DNA from: Sulfurospirillum sp001602955
GTDB taxonomy: Bacteria > Campylobacterota > Campylobacteria > Campylobacterales > Sulfurospirillaceae
Assembly (NCBI GenBank): GCA_001602955.1
Contig: LVAC01000023.1
Location: forward strand, 186,001-250,000
DNA: 64,000 nt
Reading direction: 5' to 3'
Below, one piece after another: positions 1-8,537 of this stretch (within the stretch, counting starts at the first letter, position 1; every line of letters begins with the position of its first letter). A model generated the notes under the pieces. The model did no database searches. It was given only the letters and a program-made list of their open reading frames with translations, and was not told where the DNA came from. A program made the position numbers and the translations under genes.

Positions 1-3000
1 CTTTAAGACCTTTGTTGCCGTAAAATTTCGCGATTTCACCGCTAATGAGTGTTCCAAAGCTTCGATTGGTATTGCAAATTTCGCGATGCAAAACGATTTT
101 CTCGTCCGGATTTTCGATGACTTTATAAACTTCTTTCAAAATCTCTTTTTCAAACACGTTTTTATCGAAAGGATCGTTGGATTTGCCGCTATGGGTATCG
201 GGACCTTCCAAGCGCATCAAAACGGACGAAAAGTCAAACTTTTTCGCGAACGTATCATCGATGACATGTAAAAGATCGCTTCGTCCGATGATCTCTTCTA
301 AACGCGTATACCCTAAATGCGCCAAAATTTCGCGTACGTCTTCGGCCAAAAGCGTAAAAAAGTTGACCAGTTTGTCGACCGTTCCGACGAAATGCTCCCT
401 TAACTTCTCGTCTTGCGTCGCAACGCCCACCGAACAACGGTTCAAATGGCAAACGCGCAAGACTTTACATCCGATAATCGTTAACGAAAGCGTACCGAAC
501 GCGTAACTTTCCGCACCCAAAAGTGCCGCTTTTACGACGTCGAGTCCCGTTTTGAGTCCACCGTCGGTTTGCAAATGAATGCTATCGCGTAAATGGTTGG
601 CTTTTAAAGCATTGTGTGCTTCGCTTAGACCGATTTCCCATGGATTGCCGGCAAATTTAATCGACGTCAACGGTGCGGCACCCGTTCCGCCGTCGCCGCC
701 CGAGATAATAATTTTATCGGCATACGCTTTAGCAACACCCGCGGCAATCGTTCCCACACCCGCAGTAGAGACGAGTTTGACCGTCACGATGGCATCTGGA
801 TTAATTTGCTTCATATCGAAAATCAGCTGCGCTAAATCTTCAATCGAATAAATATCATGGTGCGGCGGCGGAGAAATCAACGTAACACCCGGAATCGTAT
901 AGCGAAGGCTGGCGATTAACGAAGTCACTTTATGACCGGGTAATTGTCCGCCTTCTCCCGGTTTTGCGCCTTGCGCGACTTTGATTTGAATTTCGGTTGC
1001 CGAACGTAAATACTCCGGAGTAACGCCGAAACGTCCGGACGCGATTTGTTTAATTTTAGAGTTTTTATTGGTTTTAAGGCGCTCAGGTGCTTCGCCGCCT
1101 TCTCCGGAGTTACTCATACCGCCGATGCGATTCATCGCTTCACCGAGGGCTTCATGCGCTTCGGGAGAGATGGATCCTAAACTCATCGCCGCGGTCGCAA
1201 AACGTTTAAAAATAGCCTCTTTGGATTCGACTTTTTCGACGGCAATAGGCTCACGATCGGATTTGAGTTCGAAAAAGTCGCGTATCATTTTAAATCCGCG
1301 ATTGTTAATCAGCTTCGTAAACTCTTGAAAATCCTTTTTTTCTCCCGTAACGGTCGCTTTGTGAATCGCATGAATCGCCTGCGGATGATAATCGTGGTAC
1401 TCTTGCCCGTCGATGTATTTGTAAAAACCGCCGATTTCCAACGGAAAAAGTTTTTTACTGAGATTGAGTTCATACGCTTTATGATGGTTGCGTGCCAAAC
1501 GCTCTTCGATGTCTTCGTAACCGAGCCCCGGAATCAATGAAATCGCTCCGTTGAAACACTCCTGTACCACTTCGCTTCCCAAGCCTAAAACGTCGAATAA
1601 TGCCGAATTACGATACGATGCAATTGTTGCGATACCCATCTTTGACATCACTTTGAGTAAGCCTTGCCCGATGGCATGATTGACGTTTTTCAGTTTGGTT
1701 TTAATCTCGTACGATCCCATATCGCTTTTTTTGCATTCGTCTAAAACGGTTGCATAGAGCAAATAAGGATAAATCGCACTTGCCCCAAAACCGATCATAC
1801 ATGCACACGAATGCGTGTCTATCGCTTCGGCGGAGATCGCAACGATAGAGGCTAAAGAACGAACGCCTTCATCCAATAAAACTTGATTGACGCGCCCGAT
1901 GACCATAATCATCGGCATCGGTTTGAGCTTGCTCGTCATACCTCGATCGTCAAGGAAAATAATGCGCACGCCTTCATTTTTAACCGCCTGCGCAATATCG
2001 TATGCCAAATCTTCCAAACTTCCTTTGAGGTTATCTTCAAAAAGTGTCGAGAAATAGCGATTTTTGTACTCATCTTTATAGCGCGGTTTGCTCTTATCGC
2101 CGAAAGAGTCTAAAATATCGAATTTCTCTTGCATCATAATCGGCGAAATCGATTTGATACGAACGGCGTGTTCTTGGCTCTCCTCAAGAATATTGCGTAT
2201 CTCGCCGAAGCTGGTATTTAGGCTCATCACCACTTTTTCGCGGATAGGATCAATCGGAGGATTGGTCACTTGAGCAAATTTTTGTTTAAAATAGTCGCTA
2301 AAATTACGCTGAACATGGCTAAAAGCTGCCATCGGCGTATCATCGCCCATCGAACCTACACCCTCTTTACCGTCTTTCATCATCGGCTCGATGACCATAT
2401 TTTTTACTTCTTGCGTAATGTTGAAATAACGTTGCTCCAGCTCCAAATTTTCACGCACGTAGTCGGTTGTTTTTGAAAAAGGAATATCGACGAACTCTTG
2501 AAGGTACACAAGACCTTTGTTCAGCCACTCGGTATAGGTATTGGAACTAGCTAGGTAATCGTTAATATCGTCATTTTTCATAATTTTGCCGAATTTGAGG
2601 TCGAGTCCGATCATTTGACCGCTTTGCAAACGGCCTCTTTCAAGAATAGTGTCTTCCTCAATATCTAAAACGCCGTATTCACTTGAAATAATGATACGAT
2701 CGTCTTTGGTAATAATATATTTTGCCGGACGTAATCCGTTGCGATCTAAAACACAGGCGATATGGCGACCGTCGGTTAAAGAGATCGCGGCAGGACCGTC
2801 CCACGGCTCGAAATTAATGCTTGAAAATTCGTAAAACGCTCGCAGTCCCGAATCCATATGCGGTGCATTTTGCCAAGGAGCTGGGATGAGCGAACGCACG
2901 GCTTTAAAAAAGTCAAACCCGTTGAGGAGCATAAACTCGAACATGTTATCCAAACTGGCACTATCGCTCACGTCGTTGGTCGTTAAAGGATACAATTTTT

Positions 3001-3787
3001 GTAACTCTTCGTCCGAAAAAACACCGCTTTTCATACATTCGGTTTTCACTTGCGTGTTAAAGCGATTGGCGGAAATCGAATTGATCTCGCCGTTGTGCGC
3101 TAAAGTGCGAAAGGGTTGTGCCAATTTCCACTTCGGTAGCGTATTGGTTGAAAAACGTTGATGAAACAGTGCAAACGTCGCTTTAAAATCGACATCGCTT
3201 AAATCGGGAAAAAACGTCTTAATATAGGTCGGCATTACCAACCCTTTATACGAAATCACTTTGCTGGAAAAAGAGGCAATGTAAAATTCACTCTCATGCG
3301 CCAATCTTTTTTCAACCGTTTTGCGCGTTAAATACAAAAGAGCTTCAAAACGTTTTGTCGCAACCAAAGAAGCAGACGTAACAAACGCTTGAACGATTTG
3401 AGGAAGCGAGTCGAGTGCTAATTTTCCCAATGCTTTGGTTTTGACAGGTACGTCTCGATAAAGGAGGACTTTGAGATCGTTTTGCTCACAGGTCTCTTCA
3501 AAAATGCGTTTTTGCTCTTGCGTATGTAAAAAAATCATTGCAACGGCAAACTGTTTGGGTAAATCCACTCCCAATTTGTGTGCTTCTTTTTTCATGAAGT
3601 CGACCGGCATTGAAAAAAGTAGACCGCTTCCGTCTCCGCTTTTCCCGTCCGCGGCAATTGCCCCTCGATGCATCATGCGCTCTAACGCCGTAATCGCATC
3701 TTCAACATTTTCATGGGTAGGAGTATTTTTAATATTTGCGATTAAACCGAAACCGCAATTGTCTTTAAATCCTCTTATTAGATCCAT
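1..3787 (-). CDS. gltB: glutamate synthase large subunit (3' end outside window)
   Basis: This is the NADPH-type glutamate synthase alpha chain, which makes two glutamates from glutamine and 2-oxoglutarate together with the small subunit GltD. The ATG is at 3785-3787, and about 1260 residues are visible of roughly 1480 usual for the family. The likely class II amidotransferase nucleophile is Cys11 in DNCGFG, so the propeptide is only about ten residues. A C-x5-C-x4-C set for the [3Fe-4S] cluster is encoded near 434-469. The last visible residues read GTLISGEIAKFYGN, typical of the C-terminal domain. The gene runs off base 1, so gltD would lie further left. The start is preceded by an AAAGG ribosome site. 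Confidence 0.96.
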   Translation of the reverse strand, partial: MDLIRGFKDNCGFGLIANIKNTPTHENVEDAITALERMMHRGAIAADGKSGDGSGLLFSMPVDFMKKEAHKLGVDLPKQFAVAMIFLHTQEQKRIFEETCEQNDLKVLLYRDVPVKTKALGKLALDSLPQIVQAFVTSASLVATKRFEALLYLTRKTVEKRLAHESEFYIASFSSKVISYKGLVMPTYIKTFFPDLSDVDFKATFALFHQRFSTNTLPKWKLAQPFRTLAHNGEINSISANRFNTQVKTECMKSGVFSDEELQKLYPLTTNDVSDSASLDNMFEFMLLNGFDFFKAVRSLIPAPWQNAPHMDSGLRAFYEFSSINFEPWDGPAAISLTDGRHIACVLDRNGLRPAKYIITKDDRIIISSEYGVLDIEEDTILERGRLQSGQMIGLDLKFGKIMKNDDINDYLASSNTYTEWLNKGLVYLQEFVDIPFSKTTDYVRENLELEQRYFNITQEVKNMVIEPMMKDGKEGVGSMGDDTPMAAFSHVQRNFSDYFKQKFAQVTNPPIDPIREKVVMSLNTSFGEIRNILEESQEHAVRIKSISPIMMQEKFDILDSFGDKSKPRYKDEYKNRYFSTLFEDNLKGSLEDLAYDIAQAVKNEGVRIIFLDDRGMTSKLKPMPMIMVIGRVNQVLLDEGVRSLASIVAISAEAIDTHSCACMIGFGASAIYPYLLYATVLDECKKSDMGSYEIKTKLKNVNHAIGQGLLKVMSKMGIATIASYRNSALFDVLGLGSEVVQECFNGAISLIPGLGYEDIEERLARNHHKAYELNLSKKLFPLEIGGFYKYIDGQEYHDYHPQAIHAIHKATVTGEKKDFQEFTKLINNRGFKMIRDFFELKSDREPIAVEKVESKEAIFKRFATAAMSLGSISPEAHEALGEAMNRIGGMSNSGEGGEAPERLKTNKNSKIKQIASGRFGVTPEYLRSATEIQIKVAQGAKPGEGGQLPGHKVTSLIASLRYTIPGVTLISPPPHHDIYSIEDLAQLIFDMKQINPDAIVTVKLVSTAGVGTIAAGVAKAYADKIIISGGDGGTGAAPLTSIKFAGNPWEIGLSEAHNALKANHLRDSIHLQTDGGLKTGLDVVKAALLGAESYAFGTLSLTIIGCKVLRVCHLNRCSVGVATQDEKLREHFVGTVDKLVNFFTLLAEDVREILAHLGYTRLEEIIGRSDLLHVIDDTFAKKFDFSSVLMRLEGPDTHSGKSNDPFDKNVFEKEILKEVYKVIENPDEKIVLHREICNTNRSFGTLISGEIAKFYGNKGLK

Positions 3788-4015
3788 CTCACAAGCCTTT
3801 TGTGGAATTTTCATCAAGTTTTTTGACAAATTTTAAGTTAAAAGCGACGGATATTACTCTAAAAATTATTAAATTTCAATTAACGACTATTTTATGGTAT
3901 TTTAAGAGTTTTCATATCATAAATAATATAATTTTTCAATAAATTTAATATATAAAATAAAATAATTAATTTTTATATTTAATAAAATTCAATTTTTGAG
4001 ATGCTAAAATTGCTT
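3788..4015. other. AT-rich divergent spacer gltB/recO
   Basis: About 230 bases separate the divergent gltB and recO starts. From about 3840 to 4000 the sequence is extremely rich in A and T, with scattered TATAAT-like words, for example at 3927-3932 on the plus strand. I see no open reading frame, RNA or clear repeat. It should carry the gltB promoter and possibly the recO promoter, but only the recO candidate at 4002-4010 stands out. Confidence 0.6.
4002..4010 (+). promoter_or_regulatory. extended -10 element at recO
   Basis: TGCTAAAAT matches the extended -10 form TGnTATAAT with one mismatch in the hexamer. Its last base is five bases before the A of the ATG at 4016. Transcription would therefore begin at or within a base of the start codon. 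Confidence 0.4.
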
Positions 4016-4633
4016 ATGCAAGGTTATATCATCAACATTACGCGGGTTAAAGACGAAGATCTTATCGTCGTCGTTTTAACACACGATAGTATTAAAACCC
4101 TTTATCGTTTTTACGGTGCTCGCCATTCGACGATTCATTTGGGCTATAAAATCGATTTTGAATCTCTCGCATCGCTCAAGTCGACGATACCGCAACTACG
4201 TTCGGTTCTTCATTTAGGAACGCCTTGGAACATTCATCGTGAGCGAATGCTCGCATGGCAGGCATTCATTCGCCTTTTTTACCTGCACCTTAAAGATGTC
4301 GCGCTTATCGATACTTTTTATTTTGACCTGTTAGAATCTTGCGCCGATATTTGGCATAAGCAAAATCCTAAACGCATCGCCATTGAAGCGTATAGCAAAC
4401 TTTTGCGATTTGAGGGACGATTACACGATGATTTGATTTGTTTTAATTGTGAAGAATCGATCAAAGAGGATTTGACGTTAATTCGCGCTTTTTTACCTGC
4501 GCACAAGCATTGTGCATGGAATCAAACATTCGAACGCTTACATGTCAAAACTTTGTTTGAAGAGCATAGCACAATAGCGTTTGACGATGAGGAAGTCGAA
4601 AGCCTTTGGAAAATTATGCTTGAAGGATTTTAA
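4016..4633 (+). CDS. recO: DNA repair protein RecO, Campylobacter type
   Basis: RecO works with RecR to load RecA on single-stranded DNA during recombinational repair. The 205-residue product opens with MQGYIINITRVKDEDLIV, the usual start of this family in Campylobacterota. Downstream come the conserved helical segment around residues 75-125, a Cys-x2-Cys pair (CFNCEES) and His/Cys in HKHC, a likely partial zinc site. The end DDEEVESLWKIMLEGF is also family-like. An upstream in-frame ATG at 4001 would add MLKLL, but neither start has a convincing ribosome site, so I follow the family start. The stop codon overlaps that of the convergent gene at 4630. Confidence 0.85.
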   Translation: MQGYIINITRVKDEDLIVVVLTHDSIKTLYRFYGARHSTIHLGYKIDFESLASLKSTIPQLRSVLHLGTPWNIHRERMLAWQAFIRLFYLHLKDVALIDTFYFDLLESCADIWHKQNPKRIAIEAYSKLLRFEGRLHDDLICFNCEESIKEDLTLIRAFLPAHKHCAWNQTFERLHVKTLFEEHSTIAFDDEEVESLWKIMLEGF

Positions 4634-5385
4634 CGATCCAAATAGCGTTCATCGCAAAAGCTTGAAGCCTGTAAGCTCTCAAACGCTTTTTTGAGAGAAA
4701 CGAACAATTCCGGATTTTCTTTTTCCATCGCCGCTAACATCTCTTTCGTTTTGGCACGCATCACGGGCATTTTGACGTCAAAACGCATGGCAGGACATGC
4801 TTCATCGCCGATAACGGGCATACCGTGTTCTTTGGCACATTCTCGCAATTGTCGCTCTCGCACGTGGATCAACGGACGAATCACGACCAGTCCGTTTTGC
4901 GCTTTGTAAATCGGAGGCATAGAACGGAGTGCTCCGTTATAGGAAAAATTCATAAAAAAGCTCTCCGCCGCATCGTCTAAATGGTGAGCTAACGCTAATT
5001 TCGCGTAACCGTGATTCAATGCGTACGTATACAACGCTCCGCGTCGCATACGAGAGAAAAAGCTGCAAAACGAAGAATTGGAACGAATCTTCTCCTGTGC
5101 TAGCTCAAAAATCGATGTATCAACGATTTCGTGATCGATTTCATGCTCTAAACAATGCGCATGTAAGGTTTGAAGGTCTTCGCCCATACCGTAAGCGATC
5201 GTCACGGCTTTAAACTCGAAATGAAAAGGTGCGACGCGTTGCATATGTTTTAAAATATGCGCCAACGTAAGGGAATCTTTCCCCCCGCTAAGCCCTAAAA
5301 GCAGTTTATCGTTTTCTTGAATTAAGCCGTAATGCGCATTCGTACGCCCGACGACGCGTAAAAGACGTTTACTGAGCTCTATCAT
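4630..5385 (-). CDS. TtcA-like PP-loop tRNA thiolation protein
   Basis: This is an N-type ATP pyrophosphatase of the TtcA family, which adenylates and thiolates cytidine 32 of some tRNAs. The PP-loop SGGKDS is at residues 33-38, HHLDD at 134-138, and the family block SRMRRGALY starts at 111. In E. coli TtcA a [4Fe-4S] cluster is held by CxxC plus a third cysteine. Here the first is Cys107 and the third may be Cys197, but the second position is Phe110. The protein is 251 residues, somewhat shorter than E. coli TtcA. It overlaps mtnN by four bases and is probably cotranscribed with mtnN and fabD. Membership in the family is firm, the exact substrate is not. Confidence 0.8.
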   Translation of the reverse strand: MIELSKRLLRVVGRTNAHYGLIQENDKLLLGLSGGKDSLTLAHILKHMQRVAPFHFEFKAVTIAYGMGEDLQTLHAHCLEHEIDHEIVDTSIFELAQEKIRSNSSFCSFFSRMRRGALYTYALNHGYAKLALAHHLDDAAESFFMNFSYNGALRSMPPIYKAQNGLVVIRPLIHVRERQLRECAKEHGMPVIGDEACPAMRFDVKMPVMRAKTKEMLAAMEKENPELFVSLKKAFESLQASSFCDERYLDR

Positions 5386-6074
5386 CGTTTTAATTCGTCC
5401 AACATCGCCAAAATCAATTTTGCACTCTCTTGTGCGGAACTGACCAAGAATTCGTCAAAACTAAAACCTGCATCCATATCGGCGGCATCACTAATCGCTC
5501 TAAAGACGCAAAACGGTACATGAAGCGCATCGCAGACAACCGCGACGGATGCCCCTTCCATTTCCGTGGCATCGGCTTGAAACGTAGATCGTATCCACTC
5601 TTTTTTTACAGAATCGCAAATAAACTGATCGCCGGTCGCAATAATGCCTTCTACAAGCTTTAACCCTTGCGCTTTTGCAACTTTATGCGCGATGTGAACC
5701 AACGTTTCATCCGTTTGTACGTAAACGCACCCCTCCGGAATATATCCGAAAGGATGTCCGAAAGCCGATATATCGACATCGTGTTGTGCTAGTCTGGTCG
5801 CGACAACCAAATCGCCGACTTTTAACGTAGGATTGAGTGCGCCTGCAACACCTGAAAAGAGCAATTTTTCGGCACCGAATTTCTCGATTAACGTTGAAGC
5901 CGTCAGACTTGCGTTGACTTTACCGATTTTACTGTACGCGATAATGAGTTCTAGCCCTTGATAAGATGCTTTATAATAACGATTGTTTGCATATTCGATC
6001 GTTTCGTAAGTTTTAAAAAACTCCAAAAGAGGTGTTATTTCTTCGTACATTGCACCCATAATCGCTATTTTCAT
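5382..6074 (-). CDS. mtnN: 5'-methylthioadenosine/S-adenosylhomocysteine/aminofutalosine nucleosidase
   Basis: This nucleoside hydrolase splits adenine from MTA and SAH. In Campylobacter and Helicobacter the same enzyme also cleaves 6-amino-6-deoxyfutalosine in the alternative menaquinone pathway, so it probably serves both here. The 230 residues are the normal family length. Landmarks are MGAMYEEI at residues 6-13, the FSGVAGAL segment, the MEGAS nucleoside-binding motif, and SDAADMDAG with the catalytic aspartate near the C-terminus. The start overlaps the stop of fabD by four bases, which suggests translational coupling. Confidence 0.93.
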   Translation of the reverse strand: MKIAIMGAMYEEITPLLEFFKTYETIEYANNRYYKASYQGLELIIAYSKIGKVNASLTASTLIEKFGAEKLLFSGVAGALNPTLKVGDLVVATRLAQHDVDISAFGHPFGYIPEGCVYVQTDETLVHIAHKVAKAQGLKLVEGIIATGDQFICDSVKKEWIRSTFQADATEMEGASVAVVCDALHVPFCVFRAISDAADMDAGFSFDEFLVSSAQESAKLILAMLDELKR

Positions 6075-7006
6075 GCATGTTCCTTTGTCAGCAAAGTATA
6101 CACTTCGTCTAAACTGCTTCTATCGACGATACTATGCGTCGGTTTTTGCGAAATACGTTTATTAAGTCCTTTGAGTACCGTACCGCCAAATTCGATAAAG
6201 CAATCCGTATCGTTTTCTACATGTAAGATTGATTGTTTGTATTTGACGGGTGAGACAAGTTGCTCACACAACAATTGCTCCGCCTTTGCTTTCGTGCTGT
6301 ACGCTTGTGCCGTAACGTTAGAAATAATCGGCGCATAAAACGTTTCATGCAACCATTGGCCTAAATACTGCTTCAACATCGGTTGTGCGGATGAGAGCAT
6401 CGGGCAATGGCTCGCTACGGACATCGCAAGGACGACGGCTTTTTTGGCACCGGCTTCTTTAAAAAGAGGCTCTATAGAGATTAAATCCGCTTTATTACCG
6501 GCAATAACGATTTGTCCGTCTCCGTTATAATTTGCCGTCCAAACCTTTTTGCCGTCCAATTGCATTTGACGGGTTAAAGATTCAACCGTGGCATCGTCAA
6601 GTCCCAAAAGTGCCATCATACCGGCATTTTGATCTTTACATGCCTCTTTCATTAATAATCCTCGTTGATGAACAAGCTCAATCGCATCTAAATAATCCAT
6701 CGCACCGGCGGCACTTAAAGCGCTAAATTCACCTAAAGAATGCCCTAAAAATGAAACGGGCGTTTGAGAAAAACGTTCTGCAAATAGACGATACGCCATC
6801 AAACTGACCAGTAAAATTGCGGGCTGTGTAAATTCTGTTTGCTCCAATCGATCGTTTTCTTCAAACAACAACTGTGCCATATTAAAACCTAAACGTTCGC
6901 TTGAAGCTTCGACCATCTCTTTCGCTAGCGTAGAATAATCGTAAAAATCTTTGCCCATACCGACTTTTTGGCTTCCTTGACCGGGAAATATTCCTATATA
7001 CTTCAT
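6071..7006 (-). CDS. fabD: malonyl-CoA:ACP transacylase
   Basis: FabD transfers malonyl groups from CoA to acyl carrier protein to feed fatty acid elongation. The protein has the N-terminal IFPGQGSQ motif, the nucleophile elbow GHSLGEFSAL carrying the active-site serine, and the usual length of about 311 residues. Two adjacent ATG codons exist. The second, ending at 7006, has AAAGG at a better distance and gives MKYIGIFPG. The gene is first of a fabD-mtnN-ttcA-like run with four-base overlaps. Its upstream spacer holds a TTACATGTAA palindrome at 7017-7026 very close to the ribosome site. Confidence 0.95.
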   Translation of the reverse strand: MKYIGIFPGQGSQKVGMGKDFYDYSTLAKEMVEASSERLGFNMAQLLFEENDRLEQTEFTQPAILLVSLMAYRLFAERFSQTPVSFLGHSLGEFSALSAAGAMDYLDAIELVHQRGLLMKEACKDQNAGMMALLGLDDATVESLTRQMQLDGKKVWTANYNGDGQIVIAGNKADLISIEPLFKEAGAKKAVVLAMSVASHCPMLSSAQPMLKQYLGQWLHETFYAPIISNVTAQAYSTKAKAEQLLCEQLVSPVKYKQSILHVENDTDCFIEFGGTVLKGLNKRISQKPTHSIVDRSSLDEVYTLLTKEHA

Positions 7007-7016
7007 CATATACCTT

Positions 7017-7026
7017 TTACATGTAA
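7017..7026. repeat. TTACATGTAA word, intergenic
   Basis: A full copy of the over-represented palindrome lies eleven bases upstream of the fabD start. It abuts an inverted repeat AGGATG-AAA-CATCCT at 7026-7040, just past the 3' end of the preceding gene. Confidence 0.8.
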
Positions 7027-7055
7027 GGATGAAACATCCTGTACACTCTCATTTT

Positions 7056-7820
7056 TTAATCTATTTTTAATTGGTCTTTGTAGTCGTTTATTTTTTTTCG
7101 TAGCGTATTGCGATTGAGTCCAAACTTTTCGCTAATCGCCAATTGCGATCCAAACTTAGCATAGCCGCTTTTAATCATCGGGACGTCAAATAAATAGAGT
7201 AAGTCGCGATAATCGTTTCGACCGCCGATGCGTTGCATCAAAAAACGTTCCATCATCGTCAAGATTTCCGCTTCGCCGAAAGAGTTCATCAAATAGGCAT
7301 TGTAAACGGAACGTTTGAGAGAGTAACAGTTTTTACTTAAATCCGGAACGATCTCTTCTAAGATAGGCATTTCGCTTGCTTCTCCGTCAAAAGTCGCCTG
7401 CGCTTCAAGCGCAAATTTTTCAATCAGGGCTGTCACGTCTTCAAGACGTTCTCTTAAAGGCGGTAAAACGATTTTGAGGCTAAAAAATTCGTCCATGAGC
7501 GTCTCGCTGAGCATCACGTTCGATGTACCGATAATACGTGTTTTATGGACGTCTAGTGCCACTTTTAATTTTTTATAATTGGTTATTTTATGAAAGTTTT
7601 TTACAATAAGGCTCGAATGCGTTTCGATTAAAGCTAACAACTCGTTAAAAGAGGTCGCATCGACAACGGGAGCCGCAATGATATGTTGCGCTAGTGTCTG
7701 TTTCCCTACACCCTTTTCACCGAGAATAAGGGCGTTAATGGTGACGCTTTTGAGTAAATTTGCAGATTTAAGAGCCTCCATAGAGGCTCTAGATTTTGCT
7801 ATAAAGTTAGTGCGATCCAC
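7056..7820 (-). CDS. degenerate NtrC-type regulator with Fis helix-turn-helix
   Basis: The C-terminal 45 residues are a Fis-type DNA-binding domain (LNRNTLRKKI). The middle resembles a shrunken sigma54-activator AAA+ domain: GEKGVGKQT in place of the Walker A loop and LPPLRERLEDV as in NtrC-like proteins. I do not see the GAFTGA loop that contacts sigma54, so it may bind DNA without activating sigma54. The start is uncertain. I take a GTG at 7818-7820, which keeps the TNFIAKSRAS segment and overlaps slyD by 14 bases; an ATG at 7779-7781 is the alternative. The frame stays open further up to 7919, but only as antiphase of the slyD His/Cys tail. Confidence 0.65.
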   Translation of the reverse strand: MDRTNFIAKSRASMEALKSANLLKSVTINALILGEKGVGKQTLAQHIIAAPVVDATSFNELLALIETHSSLIVKNFHKITNYKKLKVALDVHKTRIIGTSNVMLSETLMDEFFSLKIVLPPLRERLEDVTALIEKFALEAQATFDGEASEMPILEEIVPDLSKNCYSLKRSVYNAYLMNSFGEAEILTMMERFLMQRIGGRNDYRDLLYLFDVPMIKSGYAKFGSQLAISEKFGLNRNTLRKKINDYKDQLKID

Positions 7821-8424
7821 AACAACCGCCACCGTGAGAGTGACTTTCACCGCCGCAGCATCCGCCTTCGCCGTGTTCATGACCGTGGCCGCCGCAACAT
7901 TCATCATCATCGTGGTCATGAGAACCGCATCCGCCTGATCCGCATCCGCAGCTGTGCGCTTGACCGACGTAACCGTTTGCTAATTCATCGGCAGTTGCCT
8001 CTCTGACTTCTGCTACGGTAATTGCAAATAAAAGGTCTTGTCCCGCTAAAGGGTGATTAAAATCAATTTCTACGGTTTCGTCGTTAAAACTTTTCACAAT
8101 CACTTGTACCGTTTCACCGTGTTCACCTTGTCCATAAAGCGTCATACCGACGTTTAGTTCAAGTCCTGCGAATTGCTCTTTTGGGAGCGTTTGAACGGCA
8201 TTTTCATCGTAAACACCGTATGCATCGGCTGCAGCAACTTCTATGTTAGCACTCTCGCCGGCTTTTAAACCTTTAATTTTTTCTTCTAACCCTGGAATAA
8301 TTTGACCTTTTCCAACGATAAAAGAAAGGGGGGCACCTTGTAAGTTGCTATCCAAAATCTCGCCATTATCAACACTTTTTAGTTCATAATGAATTGAGAC
8401 TACTTGATTATCTTGAATACTCAT
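7807..8424 (-). CDS. slyD: FKBP-type peptidyl-prolyl isomerase with metal-binding tail
   Basis: SlyD combines an FKBP prolyl isomerase and chaperone domain with a nickel-binding tail and supports hydrogenase and urease type metal enzymes in related bacteria. Residues 1-150 are the FKBP/insert-in-flap part (VSIHYELKS, ILDSN, GKGQIIPGLE, NHPLAGQDLLF). The last 50 residues are extremely rich in His, Cys, Gly and Asp (SHDHDDDECCGGHGHEH), longer in cysteines than E. coli SlyD. The start is the ATG ending at 8424 with an AAGGGAG ribosome site six bases upstream. A promoter is seen at 8454-8462. Confidence 0.94.
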   Translation of the reverse strand: MSIQDNQVVSIHYELKSVDNGEILDSNLQGAPLSFIVGKGQIIPGLEEKIKGLKAGESANIEVAAADAYGVYDENAVQTLPKEQFAGLELNVGMTLYGQGEHGETVQVIVKSFNDETVEIDFNHPLAGQDLLFAITVAEVREATADELANGYVGQAHSCGCGSGGCGSHDHDDDECCGGHGHEHGEGGCCGGESHSHGGGCCGSH

Positions 8425-8453
8425 AATTTCTCCCTTAATTCTAATAACGGCTG

Positions 8454-8462
8454 ATTGTAGCA
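8454..8462 (-). promoter_or_regulatory. extended -10 promoter of slyD
   Basis: On the minus strand this reads TGCTACAAT, a TGn extension plus a hexamer one base from TATAAT. It lies 30 bases before the slyD ATG, which leaves room for a short leader with the ribosome site. Confidence 0.55.
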
Positions 8463-8537
8463 TAAATTAGTTTTATATGCCCTTAGAAGAGTAGACGAAT
8501 AGGTTATTTTTTAAACAATGAATTGATTAAAAAAACG

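Noticed and set aside
7821..7919. N-terminal extension of the Fis-like protein rich in Met, Ala, Val and Thr
   Set aside because: It is the antiphase reading of the His/Cys-rich tail of slyD on the same strand. Its low-complexity composition follows from that and no ribosome site supports it.
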